A stretch of DNA of 59,829 nt from Ruminococcus flavefaciens MA2007 (GTDB lineage Bacteria > Bacillota > Clostridia > Oscillospirales > Ruminococcaceae). The stretch is from contig NZ_JHXF01000022.1 of the NCBI RefSeq assembly GCF_000621845.1, positions 1-59,829 on the forward strand, written 5' to 3'. The translations under genes and the position numbers were made by a program. The notes beneath the pieces were generated by a model that saw nothing but the letters and a program-made list of their open reading frames with translations, had not been told where the DNA came from and made no database searches. Of the stretch, positions 50,986-59,810 are shown in pieces (positions within the stretch are counted from its first letter, which is position 1; each line of letters opens with the position of its first letter).

Positions 50986-53900
50986 TTATTTATTGAGCTT
51001 CCAGCTGTCAATTGAAGCTGAGTTATTGAATACGAAACAGAGGTCCTGTTCGCCGCTGAGATTCTGGACAGGAACAGTTATTTCCTGCATGGAGTTTCCT
51101 GCTGGTATCTCTGCGTATGAAACGGCATCGCCTGAGGGGCTGCCCTTGCATACCTTTACGATACAGCCGTTCTTGGAAGAAGCCTTTATCGTCAGGCTTG
51201 CAGCACCGTTTCCGCAGTTTGCCTTAGATACACGATACCAACTGCCTTTTTCTGCATTTACAGTCGAATTGCCGCTGCCGCTGATAGTGATACCGCCCTG
51301 ATGTGAGAAGGTTGCAGCACGGGAAGTTGTATAAGGATCAAATGACTTGATCTGTGAAACGCCTGTCTTTGTACCCTTGACCTGCTGCATAGTTCCGTCG
51401 GAATTCATGGTGATCTTGTCGATGTGGGTGCTTCTGTAGCCCATATCCTTCAGATTCATAACATCCTGGAGATACTGTGCATGGTAGAAGAGGTACCACT
51501 GTCCCTTGAACTCCATTATAGTGTGGTGGTTGTTTCCTGTTGTACCGAAGAAGTTGCCGATGTTCTTGAACACCTCGCCTTTATGGGTGAATGGTCCGAG
51601 AGGACTGTCGCTGACCATGTAGTCGATAGCGGCAGTCGTAAGACCGTACTGGTTGCCGCCTGTGCTCCAGTTGGTGCAGTAGCTGTAGTAATATTTGCCG
51701 TTGTACTTGTGGATACCGCTGTCCTCAAACATATAAGGTGCGTCAATGACAGCTGGTGTACCGACGATGGAGGTCATGTTATCGCTGAGAGCGACGCAGC
51801 GGGCAGATTTCGGATGATCCTTCGGCAGATTGTCTGTACCGCCGCCGAAGTAGAGATAGCCCTTGCCGTCATCGTCAACGAGTACCGCAGGATCGAATAC
51901 CCACGGAACATTTGTGACGCCGTTGGTCTTGCGGTCTATCATTGCACGGCCGTTAGGATCTGACCAGGGACCGATAGGACTGTCGGAAGTAAGTACGCCT
52001 ATGCCGTTTGCATTGTTTGCAAAGTATAGGAAGAACTTTTCCTTGCCGTTGATCTTCTTGTGGCAGGCTGTAGGAGCCCATGAGTTGCCTGCCCATTTTG
52101 CAATACCGTTCTGACCTGCAACATTTATAAGACCGTGGTCTGTCCAGTTGACAAGGTCGTCGGAGGAGATACAGCGCAGGCAGTTAATAGTGCTGTAGGT
52201 CTCCTTGGTGACCTGACCGTTGTTATAGAGCAGGTGGTCATCTGTCATGTAGATATATACTCTGCCGTTGTATTCCATAACACCGGGGTCAGCGCCGAAA
52301 TACTGGGATATCAGCGGATTGTGCTCGTTGTCGTTCTTATATGATTTTGCAGGGTTCACGCTGCCGAATTTCTGTGCCATTGCAGAAAAATCGATCTGCT
52401 GGACAGGTTTTGCAGTTGTAGTTGTGGTAGTAGTTGTTGTTGCCTGAGTTGTTGGCTGTGTAACAGTTACGACAGGGAGATTGTCCGACCAGCTTTCGGG
52501 AAGCTTTGAGATAGTGTTCAACAGGTACTTCTGGATCGAAAGTGCGTCGTTTGAAGTGATGCCGCTTCCTGTTTCGTAAACATCTGCATTGTAAAGACCG
52601 GGTTCCTTGAGAACGAACTTGTTGGGGTTAGCAAGTGACTGCATGATAAGAACAACGTCGCTCATATCGACCTCGCTGTCGTTGTTGGCGTCGCCCCACT
52701 TGGAGACCTTTGCCTCGAATGAAGCCTTGGGGTCAAGTGTTACAGGAGGTGCAGTCGTGACAGGTACAGTGGTTGTTGTTACTGCGGCAGGACCGTCAAC
52801 CTTTACACCTGCCTTAGCAACGACAACTTCGTCAATGCTGAAATCACTTGTTCCTTCCTCTGTCTCAACATAGAGGATATAGCCCGAGCCCTCTGGGAGC
52901 TTGTAATTTGTGTTAGCGAGCTGAACATATTCGCCGTTTGATACACCGTCTGCGATGTGAGCGTAAGCTGTTGTGCCCGTAGAATCCTTGTATTCAAGGG
53001 ACAGCATCATGTTTCCAGAGCCCTTGGCAACAGCACTGAAGCTGTACTCCTGTCCAGCCTTGAAAGTAAGTGAGTCGAGAGTCTTAGCAGCACCGTGCCA
53101 TGCATTGCTTCTGTCTGAAACTGTGAGAGCCTTGCTGCCCTTGTAAGCAGTACCGCCAGTGTTTACAGAAGCTCCGCCGCGGCTCTCCCAGCTGCCGTTG
53201 TCATCTTCAAATGTATCGTGATAGTAGTAACCATTTGAGTCAGGCTTGATCGGCTCCGGAGGAGTAGGATCTCCGCCGCCCTGGAAGCCCTTTCCGTCGC
53301 TGACGAGGTTAACAACGAAAGTGGAAACGCTGTTTGCAGGAAGCTGTGCACTGAATGATGAGCCGCTGAAATCAGGGCTTGAAGTCTTTGTAATATTCTC
53401 ATTAGCAGATGTTCTGTAACGTGTTACGTCTGTAATAGTTCTTCCGCTGAAGTTGAACTGCTGTACAGGAGCATTGCTGCCCTTATTGATAGCAACTACT
53501 GTTGCCTGTGTGTCGCTGTGCTTGTAAGCCGATACGAGAATGTTGCTGTCTGGCTGCTCTGTAGCGTCGATACGTACATCACCTGGACGAACCCACTTTG
53601 AGAACTGAGCCATAGCGTAACCACGCTTTGAGATCTTACCGGTATCCCACATCGGACTGTACTGACGGCGGATATACCACCATACGTAAGCGTTCATGTT
53701 ACCAACAACCAGCGCATTATGGATATTCTCAGCTACCTTTACGCCCTCAGGCCAGCGGTCTGCGGAGTTGTTATCGCTGTTCGGAACGTAAACCTCTGTC
53801 ATCCAGATCTCCTTGCCGCACTGTTCAAGTGCCGGGAAGTCCATAGCGCTGCGCTGTGTTCCGTAGAAGTGAGTGCCGAACATATCGCAGTTTGCCATAG

Positions 53901-54621
53901 CCTTTGAGTTGTTCAGGATAGCGTTGTAGAAGCTCTTGTTATAGCTGAAGCTCTCAGGCGACATCAGCTTTGTGGTTGTGCCTGCTGTTACGGACTTGCC
54001 GTAGTTAGCAATGAAGTTTGCCGCACGGTCTGGTGTCCATGCTGTCCACTCGCCTGACCAGTCAGGCTCATTCTGTACTGATATGGAGTTGAGCTGAACG
54101 CCCTGGCTGTTACAGTACTTGATGAAGTCGTTGAGGTGCTGAGCGTACTGAGCTTCTGCGCCGTTTTTCAGAACGTACTTACCGCCTGAAGGACCGCCCG
54201 AGCCATTCTGTCTCATTGATGCAGGCGGATTCCACGGTGTTGCGAATACGGTTGCACCAAGCTTCTGAGCTCTCTGAGCTGTCGGGATAGCGTTCTTCCA
54301 TGCGTTCTTGTCATCGCTTACGAAGATACGCAGGATTGTCAGACCAAGCTCGTTATCGCCGTTTCCGAATGCCGTCTGCACCTGTGCGGCTGTCATGTCT
54401 CCGGGAGCTCCGTTCTGAGCGTTGTAGCTCTGCCACTCAGGGTGGTTCATACCGCCGAAGCCGCGGATAGTCTGATATTCCTTGTTTGTGTTGATGTTGC
54501 ACGCGCTGGCAGCATCAGCTATCATAGGTGCAGGCGACGGGAAAGAGGACGCTGTGCCTATCAGCATTGCTCCCGCCATAACTGCCGAAACAGCAGTTTT
54601 GAGTTTGCTTTGAATACTCAT
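50986..54621 (-). CDS. GH30 xylanase - CBM22 - dockerin - GH43 - CBM6 multidomain enzyme
   Basis: A 1211-residue secreted enzyme starting at the ATG at 54621 after GGAGGA. Signal peptide (1-39); GH30 barrel plus side beta domain (40-430) with acid/base Glu185 (SVQNEPDWSG) and nucleophile Glu276 (IWMTEVYVP), resembling subfamily 8 glucuronoxylanases; CBM22-like domain (450-600); dockerin (640-715, GDANNDSEVDMSDVVLIMQS, GITSNDALSIQKYLL); Thr linker; GH43 beta-propeller (745-1090) with Asp in YFGADPGVMEY, Asp in WVFDPAVLVDD and Glu in YMFEDSGIHKY; CBM6 (1100-1211, ending SIDSWKLNK). It joins backbone cutting with arabinose or xylose removal in one cellulosome subunit. Confidence 0.95.
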   Translation of the reverse strand: MSIQSKLKTAVSAVMAGAMLIGTASSFPSPAPMIADAASACNINTNKEYQTIRGFGGMNHPEWQSYNAQNGAPGDMTAAQVQTAFGNGDNELGLTILRIFVSDDKNAWKNAIPTAQRAQKLGATVFATPWNPPASMRQNGSGGPSGGKYVLKNGAEAQYAQHLNDFIKYCNSQGVQLNSISVQNEPDWSGEWTAWTPDRAANFIANYGKSVTAGTTTKLMSPESFSYNKSFYNAILNNSKAMANCDMFGTHFYGTQRSAMDFPALEQCGKEIWMTEVYVPNSDNNSADRWPEGVKVAENIHNALVVGNMNAYVWWYIRRQYSPMWDTGKISKRGYAMAQFSKWVRPGDVRIDATEQPDSNILVSAYKHSDTQATVVAINKGSNAPVQQFNFSGRTITDVTRYRTSANENITKTSSPDFSGSSFSAQLPANSVSTFVVNLVSDGKGFQGGGDPTPPEPIKPDSNGYYYHDTFEDDNGSWESRGGASVNTGGTAYKGSKALTVSDRSNAWHGAAKTLDSLTFKAGQEYSFSAVAKGSGNMMLSLEYKDSTGTTAYAHIADGVSNGEYVQLANTNYKLPEGSGYILYVETEEGTSDFSIDEVVVAKAGVKVDGPAAVTTTTVPVTTAPPVTLDPKASFEAKVSKWGDANNDSEVDMSDVVLIMQSLANPNKFVLKEPGLYNADVYETGSGITSNDALSIQKYLLNTISKLPESWSDNLPVVTVTQPTTQATTTTTTTTTAKPVQQIDFSAMAQKFGSVNPAKSYKNDNEHNPLISQYFGADPGVMEYNGRVYIYMTDDHLLYNNGQVTKETYSTINCLRCISSDDLVNWTDHGLINVAGQNGIAKWAGNSWAPTACHKKINGKEKFFLYFANNANGIGVLTSDSPIGPWSDPNGRAMIDRKTNGVTNVPWVFDPAVLVDDDGKGYLYFGGGTDNLPKDHPKSARCVALSDNMTSIVGTPAVIDAPYMFEDSGIHKYNGKYYYSYCTNWSTGGNQYGLTTAAIDYMVSDSPLGPFTHKGEVFKNIGNFFGTTGNNHHTIMEFKGQWYLFYHAQYLQDVMNLKDMGYRSTHIDKITMNSDGTMQQVKGTKTGVSQIKSFDPYTTSRAATFSHQGGITISGSGNSTVNAEKGSWYRVSKANCGNGAASLTIKASSKNGCIVKVCKGSPSGDAVSYAEIPAGNSMQEITVPVQNLSGEQDLCFVFNNSASIDSWKLNK

Positions 54622-54650
54622 TAAGTAATTCCTCCAAATCTGTTTATTCA

Positions 54651-54720
54651 TTCCATAAATAATATCCCCGTAATTTATGGAACTGTAAATATTGTAATAT
54701 TTTTTCAACCGTAATGTCAA
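54651..54720 (-). promoter_or_regulatory. Promoter and leader hairpin of the GH30/GH43 gene
   Basis: On the minus strand TTGACA (54715-54720), 18 bases, TACAAT (54691-54696). In the leader a perfect 10-bp inverted repeat, TTCCATAAAT (54651-54660) with ATTTATGGAA (54673-54682), could form an RNA hairpin or an operator. Confidence 0.65.
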
Positions 54721-54786
54721 CTTAAAAAAGTGATACACAGGTGGATAAAACGATATATTTGATTTAATCAATGGGCAATAAATGAC

Positions 54787-54940
54787 TTGCTTTTTGCCTT
54801 TCGGTTTTGTATAATAATGGCATAAAATAATATCTCGTGGATGGAAAATATGAAAAAAATACTGACATAATTTCTGTCAGCATTTACAGCGGATATATGA
54901 CTTTTATGGTGCGTCAGCCTTTAGTTTAAACTGAACTTCA
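54787..54940 (+). pseudogene. Decayed promoter and signal-peptide start of a GH11-like gene paralogue
   Basis: Promoter TTGCTT (54787-54792), 17 bases, TATAAT (54810-54815) and the following leader copy the 4880-4940 region. The ATG at 54850 gives MKKILT and then TAA, and further stops follow, while the intact relative reads MKKTLTKML. Similarity continues through GTCAGCCTTTA near 54915. The coding part is dead, but the promoter looks intact and may now drive the hydrolase at 54966. Confidence 0.8.
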
Positions 54941-54965
54941 CAAAAAATGCAGGAGGAAAGAAGAT

Positions 54966-55712
54966 ATGAAAGAATTCTATATAAACAGCGACGGTACAAG
55001 GCTCCATGCCAAGCTTGATCGTCCCGATGATACAGTAAAAGGACCGCTTTGCATACTGATACACGGTTTTACGGGACATATGGAAGAGGAACATATCATT
55101 GCGGCTCAGAAAGCAATGAATGAAGCAGGAGTTTCTGTCCTTCGTGCTGAAATGTACGGACACGGAAAAAGCGACGGCAAGTTTATTGACCATACGCTCT
55201 ATAAATGGGTGACGAATGCTCTTGCCGTGATAGCATATGCAAGAGGGCTGGATTTTGTAACTGAGCTTTATATCTGCGGTCACTCTCAGGGGGGACTGCT
55301 TACCATGCTTCTGGGAGGTATGTGTGCTGATGTTTTTAAAGGAATACTTCCGTTATCACCTGCATGGATGATACCTGAGAACGCAAGAGCAGGTATTGTT
55401 CTCGGCAATTCATTCGATCCCGAGCATATACCCGAAAAGTTAGCCAGCGAGAGCTGGGAGATATCAGGAGACTATATCCGTGTTGCACAGACTATCCATG
55501 TTGAAGATGCGATTGCAAGGTTCAAAGGCAAGGTGCTCATAGTACACGGTGACGAAGATCCTGTAGTTCCGTATTCCTATGCAGAAAAAGCCGCAGAGCT
55601 GTATAGAGATGCAGCTGTTATTCCTATACACGGTGCAGATCACTGTTTTGTCGGTCACCTTGATGAACTGGCTGATTCGATAAAGAGTTTCTTCACTTCT
55701 GCTGCTGAATAA
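54966..55712 (+). CDS. Alpha/beta hydrolase, cinnamoyl/feruloyl esterase-like
   Basis: A 248-residue cytoplasmic alpha/beta hydrolase without signal peptide. The oxyanion region is ILIHGFTGHMEEEHIIAAQK, the nucleophile Ser107 lies in CGHSQGGLL, the Asp in VHGDEDPVVPYS and the His in HGADHCFVGH, giving a complete triad. The general form resembles intracellular cinnamoyl ester hydrolases of gut Firmicutes. Release of ferulate from imported xylo-oligosaccharides would suit the neighbourhood. AGGAGGAAAG precedes the ATG. The promoter seems to come from a decayed cellulosome gene. Confidence 0.9.
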   Translation: MKEFYINSDGTRLHAKLDRPDDTVKGPLCILIHGFTGHMEEEHIIAAQKAMNEAGVSVLRAEMYGHGKSDGKFIDHTLYKWVTNALAVIAYARGLDFVTELYICGHSQGGLLTMLLGGMCADVFKGILPLSPAWMIPENARAGIVLGNSFDPEHIPEKLASESWEISGDYIRVAQTIHVEDAIARFKGKVLIVHGDEDPVVPYSYAEKAAELYRDAAVIPIHGADHCFVGHLDELADSIKSFFTSAAE

Positions 55713-55754
55713 AAACTCGCATTAAACGACGAAGAATATTCCATACTGTTACCT

Positions 55755-55793
55755 AAAGTAGTCTGTACAATTTGTGCAGGCTGCTTTGTTTTA
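55755..55793 (+). terminator. Probable terminator hairpin
   Basis: AAAGTAGTCTGTAC pairs with GTGCAGGCTGCTTT through Watson-Crick and G-U pairs, followed by GTTTT. Confidence 0.65.
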
Positions 55794-55968
55794 GGATAAA
55801 GGAAAAATTACGAGATAAATGGGCACAAATACTAACAGACTTATTTGTGCATTCCTACAAAGCTGAAATTATAATCGTCTTTTTTGTACGTTAAAAACAC
55901 TTATTACTGAAAGAACGCATAGTTCTTATGTTTCACTAACGTGATCTATTAAAATCGGAGGAATCAAT

Positions 55969-57600
55969 ATGAAAAAAACATTAGCATTTTTAGTATCACT
56001 TACTCTTGTATTCAGTGCGGTTTCGTGCAGCAAAGACAACACAAGTTCCAAAAAAGTCAGCCGTTCAGCCGTAACGACTGCATTGTCCGAGAAAACACAG
56101 CTTACCAATCATATGACTGAAAAAGAGCGGTCAAAGGTCAGTGTGGGGGAGCTCACCGTATTCGATCATATGCAGGATAAGGAGGAAAACGAAGCTGCTA
56201 TCCCCGATGAGGGCGTATGCATTGAATTCTGGTCTGAAGACGACTATATAGCCAATTGGAAGAAACAGTACGAGAAAGATCCCTCTATACTGGACGGCGG
56301 TAGTTTTGAAGAAGCTATCGAGAATAGCAAGCCTTATTTTGATGATATATACAGCATATTCGTTGACGGAAGGAGCCTTAGCTTCAATGAGCTTTTTCCA
56401 ATAAAAGGCTATAACGGCGGAGAGATAAAACTGAGGGAGTCCTGTCCTGTATATTACGTTATTGACAAAAACGGCAGAGGTTACCATGTTGATGAGAATA
56501 ATAATGTGATACCCGAAGATAAGGCTGCGGAGATGAATGAAGCCTTCTATTCCGAGGTACGCTATGTGACATTTGCGGATTTTGAAGAGTTCAAGCCCTA
56601 TCTGAAAAAGAAGATAGAACAGGGAACACGGATATATTTCAGTGAATCCGACGTTGAAGATATAGATGAAATTGTTGAGGACGAGTATAAGGACTATCTC
56701 ACTGCATGGGAAGCTGTAATGGATAATAACTACAAAACGCTTCCCGTCGGAGCTTCTGAAAAGTACTTTGAAGCCATGGATTCTGACAGTACAGCTACAT
56801 GGGAGATAGACCGCGAAAAGATAGAGGCGATAGCTCCGTATGTTAAGGAGTACAGCATATACGACGAGCAGCTCGATACTAATTTCATAGTTCATGTAAC
56901 GCTTCCGCCCGATTTTGAGAAAGAAAAGACCTATCCAGCATACGTTCTCACAGACGGAGTATGGCGCTTCAACAATTCTGCTGACCTGAGAAAGTCAATG
57001 GAGGAGGGGAAGGCATCAGATGTTATCATAGTAAGCATAGGCTACGACTATTCTATCGACGGAACCAATGACTCCAACCGTATCAGGTATTTCTGCGACC
57101 GCTGCGAGGACTTCCTTGCGTTTATTACCGACGATCTTATGCCCTATCTCGGTGAGGAATACAATATAGACTTCGGCAATTCCACTCTTTACGGTCATTC
57201 CCTTGGCGGAACTTTTGCTCACTATGCAGTATTCAACTCCGATAAGTTTGAAAATCAGCCCTTCAAAAATTATATCATTGGCAGTCCTGCATTCTGGTCT
57301 CCGGGATTCCTGCCCTATACCGACGGAGATGCGTTCAAGCATGAATACGGCTATTTCGACAGGAACGAAAGCTTAGACAAGAATATTTTCGTTTGCGGCG
57401 GAGCTGATGAGGATCCGGTTTATGAGGAGTATTATAAAGGGAACGACTCCACTCTTGAGGGCATACAGCATCTTATGGACAGGCTTGAAGAGTACGGCGT
57501 TACAACAGCGGAGTGCAAGATATATCCTAACTCGGAGCACTATCAGTTTATACCCGAAATGCTCGTTGAAATGCTTGAAAAGTTCTATCCTGCCGAATAA
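55969..57600 (+). CDS. Lipoprotein with C-terminal esterase D-like domain
   Basis: A 543-residue lipoprotein: signal MKKTLAFLVSLTLVF, lipobox SAVSC (Cys20). The N-terminal half (25-280) is acidic and unrecognised. The C-terminal half (300-543) is a putative esterase of the esterase-D / enterochelin-esterase / CE1-like group: TYPAYVLTDGVWRF, the nucleophile Ser411 in YGHSLGGTFAHYAV, an acid in FVCGGADEDPVYEE and His in PNSEHYQFIP. It may remove acetyl or feruloyl groups from xylan at the cell surface; this is inferred from location. GGAGGA precedes the ATG. Confidence 0.85.
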   Translation: MKKTLAFLVSLTLVFSAVSCSKDNTSSKKVSRSAVTTALSEKTQLTNHMTEKERSKVSVGELTVFDHMQDKEENEAAIPDEGVCIEFWSEDDYIANWKKQYEKDPSILDGGSFEEAIENSKPYFDDIYSIFVDGRSLSFNELFPIKGYNGGEIKLRESCPVYYVIDKNGRGYHVDENNNVIPEDKAAEMNEAFYSEVRYVTFADFEEFKPYLKKKIEQGTRIYFSESDVEDIDEIVEDEYKDYLTAWEAVMDNNYKTLPVGASEKYFEAMDSDSTATWEIDREKIEAIAPYVKEYSIYDEQLDTNFIVHVTLPPDFEKEKTYPAYVLTDGVWRFNNSADLRKSMEEGKASDVIIVSIGYDYSIDGTNDSNRIRYFCDRCEDFLAFITDDLMPYLGEEYNIDFGNSTLYGHSLGGTFAHYAVFNSDKFENQPFKNYIIGSPAFWSPGFLPYTDGDAFKHEYGYFDRNESLDKNIFVCGGADEDPVYEEYYKGNDSTLEGIQHLMDRLEEYGVTTAECKIYPNSEHYQFIPEMLVEMLEKFYPAE

Positions 57601-57700
57601 AAGCTATTTTCGGTGAAACATTTTTATCTGTGATTTTTATAAGCAGATATTGCCTTTTTCAACAATAGGTGTATTATAAACATATAATTCACGGAAAATG

Positions 57701-57729
57701 TTGACATAATTTGTCTGATATGTTAAAAT
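57701..57729 (+). promoter_or_regulatory. Promoter of the N-terminal-dockerin gene
   Basis: TTGACA (57701-57706), 17 bases, TAAAAT (57724-57729), 52 bases before the start. Confidence 0.8.
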
Positions 57730-57781
57730 CAGTATAAGGGGAGCTATGTCTGCTCCTACAAATTACAGGAGGTAAAAGGCA

Positions 57782-59482
57782 ATGGACATAAAAAATCAGG
57801 TCAAGGCGTTTTTGACAGCAGTTGTAATGGCTGCGGCACCAATGGCTATGAATATATCTTCTGCTTCGGCTGAGGATTATATAGTCGAGAATGCTGAGGT
57901 GCTCACTCTCTTCGGTGATGTAAACTTTGACGGCAATGTAGGTATTTCAGACGCGGTCCAGCTTAACCGCTATCTGCTCGGAAAAATAAGCGAGCTTGGA
58001 AACGTCAGGAACGCTGATCTTCTGGCTGACGGTGTCATTGATATTTATGACATGGTATACCTGAGAAAGCAGTTGGTTGCTGATAATAAGCCCGCAGGAA
58101 CAAAGCTCAGCGTAAAAGTAGTGGATATGATGTCGGGTGAACCTCTTGAGTCTGCTGATATCGAGCTTTCTGAGATGAACGGAAACTATCTGTATGAGAT
58201 CGGAGGCGCTGTTTCGACTAACGGCGAGGACGTCAATTACTACGGTCTTCCTGATGATAAAGCTTATAAGTATTTCCTTACTGTAAATGAACTGCCCAAG
58301 GGCTACGATTTAGCATACAAGACATGGGATCAGGTAGTCATCTTCGATATTGAAGCAGGTACGGCTGAGAAAGAGCTTGTTGTAAGAGTTGCAGCTGATG
58401 ATGCAGAGAAAAATGTCAAGTTCACACATATGGACTGGTGTCAGGGCAGAGAGAATATAGGCTACGGCAATCTCTTTATTACTGACAAGGACGGCAATTA
58501 TTACTACCAGAGACAGTATACAGGCGAGATGTCACTTCCTGACGGCGATTATCACGCTGATTTCAATTTCTTTGAATATCCTGTATCCTTCGTTGAACCT
58601 GACAGCGATTTTGCTAAAATGATCAAGGAAAACTATCCTGACGCGCAGTTTGAAGACCTTTCAAACGGCATAGATTTCTCTGTTGTAAACGGAAAGCCTG
58701 ACAAAGAACTGTTCCTTAATTTCGGTCCAAAGAGCAATACAGGCAATAACATAAGAGTAAACTGCTACGACAGTCTTACAGGCGAGCCGCTGAAAGGCGT
58801 AAAGCTTTCCCTTATTGAAGCGCCGTACAGCTATGCAAAGAGACAGAGTTGGACATCTGACGGCACTACAAAGGTATTTACAGACCTTTTCCGTACAGGT
58901 CCTGACTGTTATCAGGTGGTAGTTGACAGTGTTCCCGAGGGATATCTGAAGAGCTCAAAAGATCAGGGAGTAAGCTTTGGCTATGTATATGACTATTCAT
59001 CTGAGTTCAATTTCTACTTCACACCTTATGAGGGTGAGAAGGATCTGTCCTTCGATGTTCTGACATGGCCTGACAAGAAGCCGTACACAGGCGATTGTAC
59101 ATACACTGTAATGCAGGACAACTCGATTATCCTTTCAGGTATAAAGCCGGGGGAGAAGTTCGGTATCAAGGACGGAGAATATATGCTTTTTGCCAATACA
59201 TATTCTGAGGACGATCCGTACCGCGGAGTTGACATTTCATCTGAACTTGGTCAGGAGCTTATCAAAGAGACTGATGTATTTGCTGACGGAGCAGCATTCA
59301 GGTCGGATATGGCAAAATTCACTGTCAAGGACGGAAAGATCGATAAAAATATCGTGCTTTATGTAGGTGAAAAGGATAAGGGCCGTTCAGTTTCTGAAAT
59401 AGAATCAATGGAAGAAGAGAAGCGCCTTGAAGAAGAGCGTATCCAGAAAGAAGAGGAATATAAAAAGCTGATTTCGGAATGA
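57782..59482 (+). CDS. Secreted protein with N-terminal dockerin and prealbumin-like repeats
   Basis: A 566-residue secreted protein. Signal peptide (1-30, ending ASA/E). The dockerin lies directly after it (44-102, GDVNFDGNVGISDAVQLNRY and DGVIDIYDMVYLRKQL); in most cellulosome proteins it is at the C-terminus. Then come about three to four prealbumin-like (Cna_B/SpaA-like) beta domains: LSVKVVDMMSGEPLESADIE at 108, RVNCYDSLTGEPLKGVKLSL near 325, and weaker ones between and after. A charged helix ends the protein (EIESMEEEKRLEEERIQKEE). No catalytic domain is seen. It may be a spacer or adhesin held on the cellulosome. AGGAGG precedes the ATG. Confidence 0.82.
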   Translation: MDIKNQVKAFLTAVVMAAAPMAMNISSASAEDYIVENAEVLTLFGDVNFDGNVGISDAVQLNRYLLGKISELGNVRNADLLADGVIDIYDMVYLRKQLVADNKPAGTKLSVKVVDMMSGEPLESADIELSEMNGNYLYEIGGAVSTNGEDVNYYGLPDDKAYKYFLTVNELPKGYDLAYKTWDQVVIFDIEAGTAEKELVVRVAADDAEKNVKFTHMDWCQGRENIGYGNLFITDKDGNYYYQRQYTGEMSLPDGDYHADFNFFEYPVSFVEPDSDFAKMIKENYPDAQFEDLSNGIDFSVVNGKPDKELFLNFGPKSNTGNNIRVNCYDSLTGEPLKGVKLSLIEAPYSYAKRQSWTSDGTTKVFTDLFRTGPDCYQVVVDSVPEGYLKSSKDQGVSFGYVYDYSSEFNFYFTPYEGEKDLSFDVLTWPDKKPYTGDCTYTVMQDNSIILSGIKPGEKFGIKDGEYMLFANTYSEDDPYRGVDISSELGQELIKETDVFADGAAFRSDMAKFTVKDGKIDKNIVLYVGEKDKGRSVSEIESMEEEKRLEEERIQKEEEYKKLISE

Positions 59483-59608
59483 TATTATAATTGAACTGAT
59501 ACAAGGAACATTCCTTGAGAAGCTCATTCAAATGCTCAGAAAAAACAATAAAACCAAAAAAGTGTCCGCTTAACCGCAATACTCATATAGAAGCTTATAG
59601 TTAATTAT

Positions 59609-59810
59609 GGGGGAAACCTTTCTGAAGAAAGGCTTTCCCCCATACCCCTTTCCAAAGACTTTTTTAGCTGATTTTTTCTCATATAGGGCTCGCCTAAAAT
59701 AAAAAAGCCCTGTAATAATACAGAGCGAGCCCTATATGAGAAAAAATAAAACTGAAAGTTTTAGGGAGAGAGTTTGAGAGAAGCCCCTTTTTCAAAAGGG
59801 GTTCTCTCAA
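59609..59810. repeat. Cluster of three palindromic elements
   Basis: Hairpin 1: GGGGGAAACCTTTCT (59609-59623) pairs with 59626-59641 with one bulge. Element 2: a perfect 23-bp inverted repeat, 59671-59693 with 59725-59747, around 31 bases. Hairpin 3: 59774-59787 with 59798-59810, one bulge. The order suggests a compound intergenic repeat, perhaps of MITE or REP type. No gene is visible in the 347 bases from 59483 to the window end. Confidence 0.85.
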
